Part shown: in pieces, positions 48,886 to 60,800 of the stretch
Position numbering within the stretch: the stretch's first letter is position 1
Layout: every line of letters starts with the position of its first letter
Assembly (NCBI RefSeq): GCF_964275005.1
Contig: NC_092705.1
Location: 11,161,912-11,225,911, forward strand
Direction: 5' to 3'
From: Diadema setosum
Taxonomy: Eukaryota; Echinodermata; Echinoidea; Diadematoida; Diadematidae
DNA: 64,000 nt
Program-made: the position numbers and the translations under genes
Notes under the pieces: model-generated
Seen by the model: only the letters and a program-made list of their open reading frames with translations
What the model was told of the DNA's origin: nothing
Databases searched by the model: none

Positions 48886-51800
48886 CTGTAAAGACAATTA
48901 AAGCGACAATGGTCATGAAAGTAACTGTTATGATAATTATGCATTATTGGAAGAACTCTAAAGGCGGAAAATGAACAGTGGGTAAATGACAGTAACAATC
49001 GTTGAACTACTGTTAATGGGAACACCGATAGCATCGGTGCAGATGAAAATGACGATTTTTATTCAAAGATTGCCGTAGCACAAAGTTACAGCTACAAAGG
49101 GCCTGTCCGAGGCAGTCCTCGGGAATACCTCACATTCTGATACTTCCGCTGGTCACCAAGTGCATTTCGAATTTTTAGATTGTATACTCCTCATCTACTG
49201 TCTCTGGTGCATTCCTTGACATCTGCCATTGAGAACGGAGAGACTATCTCTTTCCTTGTCTTACGATTGGCAATGTCCATTAAAAGCATTATACAATCAA
49301 AGCGGTTGGCCGATTATACTGGACGATATTTTTAGCGTAATAGACATAACTTAGACGAATCATTGAACCGTTCAGTATGCAGTATATGATATATGTTTAT
49401 GTATCTGCATGAGCAATGATATAATGCAGGAACCAATAAAATCAAATCAAGTGTTGAAAACCATACCAACGAAATTTGTGACGCATTGAGAAAGACTGGT
49501 TCAAACTTTGGTGCAATATTTGTGGATATATTGCAAATTGGAATAAATAGAAACACAAGGCAAGTGCCAAAATGTGTCTCGCCCATTCACTAGAAGAAAT
49601 TAAAGTTTTTCTAATTCTCGGAAGTTCATTGACCACGCCTATGACCTTTGACCTTGTGGTGACCTTCAACTCCCCAAGGGACATTTACCAGCCAAGTTTG
49701 GTCACGAACGGACATAACAGATTATGGATCAAAAGTTATGAGCCATTATCAAAACGCGCCGTAAAAACTGAACATTGGGCCCTAAAAGTTTGTCGACCCC
49801 TGTTTGTGACCTTTGACCTTGTGATGACCTTCATCTCCCCAAGGGACATCTACCATCCAAGTTTGGTCACAAACGGATGTAGGGATCAAAAGTTATGAGC
49901 CATAATCAAAACGGGCCGTAAAAACTTTGTGTTTTGGTTTCCTTTATAAACTCGACCTGAGAAATAAAATGTCACAGGCAAGGGTCAATGAACTTTAGGG
50001 CCCAATGTTAAGTTTCGATTATGGCTCATAACTTTTGACGTACATGAAAAACAGGCAAAGGGGCTGTATATACTAGTATGTGTTAATAACTTGCATCGAT
50101 TGTCCAGTTTTCCTCAAATTTTCACTGATAGATGTGTTCTTTTAATGTTGCTGCTTGTGACCTTCAACTCCCCAAGGGACATCTACTATCCAAGTGTGAC
50201 TGAAAATGATTAGATGACTTGAAAAACTCCAATAACATTTGGTTTTCACTTGTAAACGACGTAAAATTAGACGAAATTCTGTGAAATAAGTCAAGAAATT
50301 ATCGCCGGGGGGGGGGCAAGAATTGTCCACTCGTCTAACTGGTTCGACCATTACCAGCCCATCCTGTGGGCATTTCATGGAGCGTTTTGTCAGATTTTTT
50401 TTTCTAACAAACTTTCATAAGCTACTGAAATCCTTGCATCTGACTGGCTGAGAGCAAATTTGTCCGTCAAGTTTGTCGGACAAAACGCTTCATGAAATGC
50501 CCCCCTGGCGCATCCCATTAAGCTATCCATATCAAATTAATTCAAGAAGACGGCTGCCTCAGCGTTTCATCTCAAATCACGGTGGTGACTATCAGAAGGC
50601 CTTTTCTGTTGAAGTTGAATCCACAAACTCCATAAAAGACGTTCAGTTTCATCTGGAGTGAAAAAAGGGCTGCCCCTGTACACTTCAAATTTTCAATACT
50701 ATGATTTTTTTTTTTTAAACTGGAATCGGGAGATACGTATTGGCCCGACTTTAATCATTCCGTATCAATGAAATAAAAACTTGGAAACATTATAAAAAAG
50801 GAGATTAGTACATACCTACAACTGTTTTCTCTATGACACTGGACGACCAAATCGAGTTTCATTGAAACTAGAAATTATGAACATTGTTAATACAAAGTTG
50901 CAATGCTGAAGGAAGTCTTCCGTCTATCTTTAACTCCATGTTCATGCGCAACCGGACATATCATAGATATCCAACCAGACAGTCAAATGAATTTCATTTA
51001 CCTTTATTAAGAACCGTGCTTGCTCAACAAACTTAATATGTAGGTCCAAGATTCTGGAACTCCCTTCCCATGGACATACAAAATGCACCGTCATTGAATT
51101 CTTTTAAAAAGAGATTGAAGAGTTTTCTTTTGAAGTAATGCAACCGAATAAATATAATTCTGTAATGTATCTTCTTTCACTATAGGCAGCATTCTCTTGA
51201 GGCATCGACCCTTTTTTACCGCGTTTAGTATTTTTGTATTCCTCACGTGCCCTCACGGTTGCAGTCTGTTCCGCTGGAAAGCAGCTCAATACTGTTTCAC
51301 TCTCGAAAATGCGTGGCTATTTGTCTCTGTGGGCTTCGCCCCTTGGTGTATGCATCAAAACAATTTAGGTTTTCTCTCTCTCTTTCTCTTCTCCCCATTT
51401 TCTGTTCCCTATTTTCACACTTTTGCTTTCTTTTTCTTCTTTCTTTCTTTCTTTTTTTTTCTATTCCCGACTTTCCCAGTTTCCCGCAATCTTTGTAGTT
51501 GTAAGTTTTTCACCCCCTTTACTTCCCCTCTTTCCCACTTTTCCCTCAGAGGTGCCCACATGTTACAAGCATAGTCTTTTGAGTGGGTACCTCCACTTTT
51601 TTTTTCACAGAGTGTATAGAGTGTATGTTTCTTTTTGTACCAAACATAAGGACATGAGCATGTTGTTATCCCTGTCTGACTATGTATATAATCAACGACT
51701 CGCATGCCAAATGTATCATATTGGTGTTTTTTTGTTTGTTTTTTTTTTGTACATTCTGTTGGAAAAAGAGTGAAAATAAAGTTTGAAGTTTGAAGTTTGG

Positions 51801-54800
51801 AAATCATTACTCTCACCAATAAATGTGTGTCGAAGTGACAATGCATCAGCCACCATCCCGGATTACTGGTGCGAAACCTCACCACTACATAACCTCCAGG
51901 CGGTACCATCACGCTATCCTTCCGCGGGGGGTTGTTGAGATTGCGACTTACATTTCCTGCATGAATGAAACAGACGCGTTTGAAATAAACATCTACTAAC
52001 TGTAAGCCGAAAAAGTGAATTATTTACCCTATAAAACTCATGTAACATCAGGCACACTATACATATTCAATACAAAAATTTCTTGATGATGGAAAATCAC
52101 ATTAGTTACTACAGCTTAACAAGAGTAATGTTAGAGCATTTTCAAAACCATGGCCATTTACAAAGTTTACCTGTTTTAATAAACTCCTCAAAATAAGTTC
52201 TGCAATTTAAGTTTGATATATAATATTTTTCTTATACACGCATTATCTTCATTAAATAATTTTATGACATTATAAGAAAGCCTGATTAATCATCTTTAAA
52301 ATGACACCTCACTTGCTATGATTGGGTGTTCTTGGAATGTGCAAAACAGCTGAGTATGGGGACAGATCAAAAGTGAAAAGTCGCAACAATTCTGTTATTG
52401 ATAATGTACAGTTTTGATGACAAAGGGTCAATGGAATGAGCAATGCTGAATGACGGCACTTTCAAAAACTCCCATTTCCTAGACATTAGATGACTGTTTG
52501 GTCGACCTTTATGTTTAATTTTAATCTGCAGATACTACTGCAGTTTTTAATTCAGGATGAAGCCTGGAATCTAATGATAATCTCACAATGCATTCTTTTC
52601 AAGCACATTCCTTCCCTGAAACGACAAAGCAAATGGGAATCATACTGTTTGACAGAACATATTTGCTTTATTTTGCAGCATTTCACATTTGACCTTTCCT
52701 CATACTCAGTCATACTGTGTATTGAAGGAATACCGTCATAGCAAGTGAGGTGTCATTTCAAAGATAATTAATCAGGCTTTCTTATGGTGTCATATTTAAT
52801 GAAGATAATGCGGGTATAAGAAAAATATGATATGTCAAACTTTAATTGCAGAACTTATTTTGAGGAGTTTATTTGTTTACATTGTGAATTGGAGAACACA
52901 ACACAAAAAATATCAGAAATCACATTTGCCCTGATTTTCATGATGTAAAGATGTGTTCAGGCGTTGTTTGTACACTGTATTTCCATGGGTCACCCTATTC
53001 ATGTACATAACGACCAAAGTTTCCTTCGTCACTGTGTATCTGAACATTTTGTTATAACATGCTTAGTTTCCTCCCTTGGTTACATGAATCTCGCTTATAC
53101 GCAAAAAATATTTGCAAAGACGGGTTTTTTATGACATCATTGATTCTCCAACTGCAAAGTTCCACATCGTAAACCATAGGATATCAAGTGTTCGCAGCGT
53201 AATAGTTGTAAGCATCGTGGTAATAATGCTGAAGATTTATTAAGAATGCTTTGTACGGATGAAAATCACCAAATTACTTTAAAATATACCTAATACAATC
53301 ACAAATACAAAATTAATCGATTTCAAACCAAAACAAAACAGCAAATGATGTATACAATCCAACCTTCTTCGTCAAGATTCTTAAAGTCTTCCGTCGAAAA
53401 TGGTATCGAGAGTGACTGCATTCCGAGAACGGTGAAGTAATACCCATGGAGGTGCATAGGATGTGCGGCGATTACTCCCGTATTGATCATCACCAACTCA
53501 ACGACCTTGATCAATAGCAAAGAAATCCAAGAAAGTGCGAAGCCGAGGATAATAGAGACCCAAAATACAAGAGACTTTCAGTTAAATCTGAAGAGCCAAG
53601 ATGTACCGGTAAAGCCCGAGACAAATCAAAGCTCACTCCTCCTGCTTTAAAGGTACTGTTTACCATCATTTTTTTTTTTTTTATTCATGTTCCATATTCC
53701 ACATTTCATACAAGTTATATATTCCATTTGATTTGAAGCAGAAATGTTTTACACACAATGGTCAGTTTGAACCAATAATGCACAAATGTATAAGGACATA
53801 TAATTGGCGTGTAATATGAGGAACCCACTAAAAAGCAAAGCTTGTAGGATGTGGGCTCCAAAAATATAACATAGGTTTCAGTACAGTATATCAATGTCAG
53901 AAGTGACGTAACATGCAAAATTCAAAATATCGAGAATATTACAATGTTTACGGGATGTACAAGGTATAGTATATAATGTTTATGATTAACTTATGGTATA
54001 AATGCTAAGAAAAGTAGCAAGTTGATCAAACTAATGAAGTCATCCGAGCGAGGCATCATTTGAGTATATGCAAAAAAAAAAAAAAAATCAAGTGATTACG
54101 GCAAAATAATTAAACATAGGATTTTAGAAAATTGGCTTTGAGATTTTTCTTAAAGGAGCTTAAAGAACTTGAGTGCACCCGAACCGAAGCTAACTCATTC
54201 CAGAAAGAAGGGCCGGTCGATGTAATTGTCTTAAGGGCTAAAACTGTACGAACAGGGGAAAGATGATAGGATTCACTGTGTCTTGTAGGATAAGTATGAA
54301 TATCACTGTTTTTCACAAACATTGAGGAAAATATACTAGGAAGGTCACCAGTATTCAACTTATACATGAAAATTCCAACATGATATAAATACAAATCAGA
54401 AATTTTTAACAATTTACTTGAAACAAACAATTCATCAGTGTGATCAAAAAATTGTGCTCGATTTATAATCCGCAAGGCCTTTTTCTGAACCAGATATAAC
54501 GAATCAATTTTAGTCTTTGAGCAATTCCCCCAGGCTAATATTCCGTAATTCAAGTAAGGTAATAATAAAGTTGCATAAAGAGAATGCAATATTGGCTTTG
54601 GGAAGAGATATTTCAGTTTGTGAATAATTCCAACATTCTTGCACAACAATTTACATATATAATCAACATGTACCTTCCATGAAAGGTTACTGTCAATATA
54701 AATACCTAAAAATTTTGTTGAATCTATTTGATTTAACTGTAAACCGTTCATTAAAACTAAACCTGGAAGAGATTTTATTGTGTTACTGAAAACCATATAA

Positions 54801-57800
54801 TTGGTCTTATTTATATTAAGTGACAATTTATTTGCCTGAATCCACTCAAACACCAACTTAAGTTCATTATTCAAAGAATCGAGCAAAACATAAGGATCTG
54901 AGTGAGAATAAAAGAGACTTGTATCATCTGCGAACAGAAGAAAAGACAGCAGAGAGGATGAGTTCCGGAAGTCATTGATGTATAAAATGAATAAAAGAGG
55001 ACCTAAGAGGGAGCCCTGTGGAACACCACAACAAATCGGGTTTATATCAGATTCATGATTATTTACGGAAACAAATTGAGTTCGACCGGTAAGATAACTT
55101 CTGAACCACTCCAAGGCCTTTCCACGAATACCGTAATGATTTAGTTTATACAAAAGAATTTCGTGATCTATTGTGTCAAAGGCCTTGGAGTAGTCCAGAA
55201 ACAGACCGACTGTATGCGACTTTGTGTCTATAGCTCTTACAACTTTCTCAACCAGTAGTAATATAGCATGGGTAGTTGCATGTTTTTTCCGGAACCCGAA
55301 TTGATTATCAGCTAAAATATCACATTCGTTTACAAATTTCATTAAACGATTATAAATCACCTTCTCAAGTAATTTAGAAAAGGATGACAGAAGCGATATT
55401 GGTCGATAATTTCCTAACTCATCCTCTCTGCCTTTCTTATAAATTGGAATAACTTTAGCAATTTTCATTTTAATGGGCACAATACCAGTTAATAAAGATA
55501 AATTCAAAATGTGAACTAATGGTAATAGTATTTCGTTTACAATACATTTCATGAGGTGATTAGAAATCCCATCATGACCTGTACTCTTCTTGGGGCTAAA
55601 AGAATTGACAATATCTAAGACCTCTGTTTCAAGTACTGGGAGAAAAAATAAAGACTGTGGATTGGAATTTAGTAGGTAAGAATGAAAGGGTCTGTGTACA
55701 GATGAAATATTGCTGGCCAGCTTCGGACCAATATTAACAAAAAAAGAGTTAAATGCTTCCGCAATTTCCACATCATCTGTTAAATTCTTCCCTTCACAAA
55801 GGATATTATCAATAATACCCTTATCTACACGTTTATGAATAACACTATTTATTACATGCCAGGTAGACTTTGCATCTGACTTGTGCTGTTCAAACAAAGA
55901 ACAAAAATAATCTTTTTTTGCTTTACGCAACAAGGACGTAAGAGTATTCCGATATTTAATGTACTTTGATTTATTCAAAGCTGTATTACGTGATTTATAT
56001 CTGTAGAATAAAGTATTTTTTCTGTTTATGGATCTAAGTAAAGCTTTTGTTATCCAGGGTGAGCGCGGAACTGTTTTGTAGTTTCCTCTTTGGTTTCTCA
56101 AAGGGAAATGCAAGTGATATAAAGGTACCAAAATATTCATAAATCTGTCGTACGCGTCATTCGGATCAGTGGAGTTTAGAACCTCATTCCAATCAATTTC
56201 GGATAAACTTTGTTTGAACAGCTGGATATTATGATCGGAGAACACTCGTGATTGCGATAAATTTTTACAGACCTTTTGTTTATGAGATTCAGGTATAGTA
56301 GAAATGGAAGAAACTATAACGGGAAAGTGATCTGATATGTCCGTAATAGCGATACATTGATCATCATAATCATGGCTGTTTAAAAATATGTTATCGATCA
56401 GTGTTGCGGAGGCTCCAAATAATCTTGTAGGCTTGGTGATACAAGGAGTGAAAGAGGATGATACCATAGTATCAAAACAATCACGTGTTTGTGGATTACC
56501 ATAATCAAGTAAGTCTAAGTTAAAATCTCCCATTATGTACACGTGTTTGTTGCGGAGATAGGGCGAATCTAAAATAATTTCTAAGGTTGAGATGAAGTCA
56601 GAATGATTACAGTTTGGGGGCTTGTAAATTTCTCCTATCAATACTTTTTTACCACCTGGCATACTTATGTCAATGAAAATACTTTCAATTGAATCAGACA
56701 TATAATTTAGCTGGGTTATCATTTCAAATTTCAAATTATTCTTCACATAAAATGCCACACCTCCACCTCGTTTACAGACTCTGTTATTTGTTACCAGTGT
56801 GTAACCATCTAATTGTACAAGGGAAGTGAAATTTTCAGTCATCCAAGTTTCACATAATCCCAAAACTGAAAGTTTTACATTCAAAGTGTCAAGAAATAAT
56901 TGTAACTGGTCAAAATTTTTGATCAAACTCCTTATATTATAATGCAAAACTGAGAAAGTATACTCCGCTCTGAAAGACTTAAGCTGTGCTACGTGTTGCG
57001 GTAGAATATAACAAGATGTTGTTAGTTTCGGATGGAATGAGGCGTCATGGCCATCATGAATGAGGTCAAGATTAGGCATATCATCATTAAGAGTATTGAT
57101 ATCATCAATACCGTTGGATACACTACCTAACATTTGATTTGATTTGATTTGATTTGATTGGTTCCTGCATTATGTCATTGCTCATGCAGATACATACACA
57201 TATACATTGATGGTACCATCGTATAAATGGATATACATAAACATTAATTGCTAACAAGGTAAGTTTCATCACTACCTTTAGAATGTACAGCAATACAGTT
57301 TCTTCATTGATTTTACAATGTACAAAAGAACATATCAGTGATGCAATGAATAACGCAGAAGAGCTACAGCTTAAGCATCGCTTGATTTGCATGCAGCCCT
57401 CGTACATAATACATAACATATAGGAAACTAGATGGAGGGATGACTAGAGATAGGATAGGAGAAAGGAGAAAGGAGAGGTCTGTCTGCTTTCGCTAATACA
57501 CAAAGTTAGATCACCTGGATCACTGAATAGTAAAGCATGGCGAAGTATTTTCTCACCGAGGTTTTTTAAAAAAGAATATCCCACCTGATCATGGGAGCAG
57601 TGATCTAAAAAAATGTTTCAGATATCACATTTGATGCATATGTGTAAGTCAGTTGCATCACAAAACATCCTACAATGTAGAAATTTCCTATAAAGCCTAG
57701 AATATAAGGAGATATCACTAATTTTCGCAATAAACCACAACAGTATAGATGGTTTAGTCTATAGGAACATTTTTGCTATGACTATTGTTCACATTTTTTT

Positions 57801-60800
57801 AGATTGAACATTTACTTAACATTAATTATACTGATTCGAATTTTTACATTGGTTGTTCCTATCCCTAACTCACGTTTTAGAACTATTTCATGGCACTAAA
57901 GCTGGGTTTTTGTTTCATCTGCAAATGGTAAATTATGCCTTTAATGTAATGAGGTGAACGGTCCCTCACATGTACATTTCAAAACGTCAAACATCAGACT
58001 AACTTTGATTGCCATTCACATTTCCCAGGAGATATACTGCATATTACATCTACTTTTAATACGACTATTAAAAAAGAATATCCCACCTGATCTTGTTTAA
58101 AACTGAGTGTATGTATGCACGCGCAGCCTTCTGTGGAACAATCTACTCCATCCTTCAGTAAAGATTGGCGGTTGCAGAACATCGAGTTATCCAGTTCTTG
58201 TGCGTGCGTCAGAAGGGGAACGCCGGGCAGGGTCAGCGTGATGTTGTCTAGGACGGTTAGAAAGGTTGCTAGGTACGTGTCATTCCCGGCCTTCTCGACC
58301 GGGTAAAAGATGGGATCGTGAAGCCCTTTGATTCTGTTGCGCCCTATAACATTGAGCTCTATGTAGCTGGTGACGTCAACTTGGCTTAGGTCATCCATTG
58401 TCTCCTCTAAGAACCAAAAACACACACAAACAAACAAACAAACAAACAAAAATACACAAATTTAGGAGGATGTAAGGCGAACATTTACAAATAGACAACT
58501 ATCTATAGACAATAATAGACATCAATAGACATCTATTTACACCCAGAAATAATTGATTCTGCAAATATCGCAGCTCATTTTACAGACACATTGCGAGGAC
58601 TGCTGTTTCCAAGTTCCAATCATCATCATCGTTTCACAAATTTTTGACATTAATGGAATGATTAATCATGGAAACAACACACCGTAAAATCGGATATACC
58701 AGCCAAAAGCCACTGGAATATCGGCAATCATATCGATTTCCGCGAAAACGCATGCGATTTAGGACAATTTAGTGTCATTTAAAAAACAAAACCAGAACCG
58801 CTATTATGGGTAATTACAGAGAAAATTTGTAACCTAACAAATCATACAGGACAGATGACTATCTAGTTGAATCTCTCAAGAGACATAATTATGTTATGAC
58901 GACGTTCTATTTCATTATGTGAAAAACCTTGAGTACAAAAAATTGAGTGCAAATATTATTTTGATGTCTTATTATTCCCAAGTTTTGTAACGGAGCCAAG
59001 CACCGTAACCATTATGGTAGACTTTGCTAACGACGTAAAATGTCAACTTGTAAATTCATGTACATAAACTTCTTTCCAGTAGACTCTGAGTTGATAACCA
59101 ATCGTTATTATACTACCTGCATCCCGCAAGTCAGAAGTAAGTATGCCGTCAGTTCCTGCTAGTGGGTTTAACGTCACGCCCTCACGTCTTATGGATTTGT
59201 CCTCGTCAGGTTCAATACCACGCGGAGTCATGTCATATCGGAGGATCGCTAACTCCTTCAAGAATATACAATAATAAAAAAGATATAACTCATTTAAAAC
59301 CATTTCATCACATACAATACCGATATCATGGTCCAGTATCATGGATACTACTCCTATAACATATCATTATATACATCTTATCGAATCACAAAGACTAAGA
59401 TACTGGACTGAAGAAAAACGGAAGATCGCGGAAGGGTACCTACCAACCTTTATTGACTGGTGAGACAAGTTCCATTTTTTTTAAGGAAAGCGATGCATTT
59501 AACCACGGAAAAGGAATAATGGTGAGGACACTGTGGACTGGTCCTTTCTAATAATCGAATAGACGGAATTTCACTTGGATTCAGTTGTAATGTTTTATGT
59601 AAAAATGCGCATTTGTATCTTTATCTTTAAAGTAAATTGATGAAAGGAAAAATCAGAGTTCCCTCATTTTTTTTTTTTTATATCAGAAACACAACTGCTA
59701 TCCGTCACTACAAAGTCTTGTATCTAAGTCTGGAATGATTAGTTAGATAACATATTTCTATGCCTTACATAAGGATATTATCATTCTTATTATACATGAT
59801 GAGAATACGAAACCTTTGAAGTAGAGTAGGCAAACTTGACTGAAATGCTAATCGAACCTGGAATGAAGCGCACGCGAAATCACCCGCCACGCGAATCCAA
59901 TAACTGTCCTTCTCCTGGTTTGCGTCGAGTACAAAGTCGTAACGCTCTCCGGAGAAGATGGTGATACGGTCAACGACTACGGGGTCGATCGGTGCACCAT
60001 CAGTGGCGATGACGGTGAGTTCGTGGTGGTCCACCGAGACTGTCACGGGGCAGACGTCACCCATCGCACCGATGACCCGGAAGCGATATCTCAAACCGGA
60101 TTTGACGTACACTACATGATGATCTACCGTGACGTTCGCCTTGTCTTCGCTGCCAAACACCAGGTTGGTCCCTGCACAGAATGATCTCATATGACGTGAT
60201 CTCTCCCTCTATTGACATACATGTATATCACAATATCCGAGTATTTATTCCAACAATATTTGATAATAATTATGTCGTTGTTGAAGACTTCGCTTCTTTT
60301 CGCATCAGTCAAATATGAAAAAAAAAACAATCTAATTTTGATATTTGGATATTTTGACCAACTAGACCAACTCAAAAGATCAAAATTAAGTATAAAAAGT
60401 GTGGTGTGAAAAAGTGAAAAAAAAAAGTTTTCATTTCAATACAAAAAAAAAAAACAAGCAAAAAACCAATAGATACAGATCGTACAACTAGAGATGTCAC
60501 TATGGCGACTGGTATGCCTCCACTATAACACATGGTTGTAAAGTTCTACAGTACGTCTTGATAATGTATCACTACAAATTCACATATACTTGGCAAAAAT
60601 TGAAATGATATGTTTGTCACAAATGTGTTGATTGTTCACTTTCCTTGAACTAGATTTGATTGGATGAATGGTTAATAATATTTTGGGGATTTGAGGATTT
60701 GTACTTGACCTTTGACATTTTTATAGGTTTATACATTTAGTAATCTCCAATGTTTGAAAAAAAAAATTCAGCCGGAGGCATAAAAACACAAAAACGCGAA

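Larger units (their letters stand above)
53647..57944. mobile_element. TTAA-type MITE (family T1) split by a LINE
   Basis: It begins TTAAAGGTACTGTTTACCAT at 53647 and resumes at about 57588 with GGGAGCAGTGATCTAAAAAA, ending AATGGTAAATTATGCCTTTAA at 57944. Removing the LINE gives about 375 bp, equal to the intact copy at 34433-34805. It lies in the 4.6-kb oxidase intron. Confidence 0.8.

Noticed and set aside
51197..51574. 125-codon Phe/Ser-rich frame on the plus strand
   Set aside because: It falls in the T/C-rich 3' UTR of the truncated LINE and has no membrane-protein pattern beyond base composition.
57123..57419. 98-codon frame upstream of the LINE ORF as ORF1
   Set aside because: It has no zinc knuckle, RRM or coiled-coil feature and runs into the ATCAA repeat; it is probably leader sequence.
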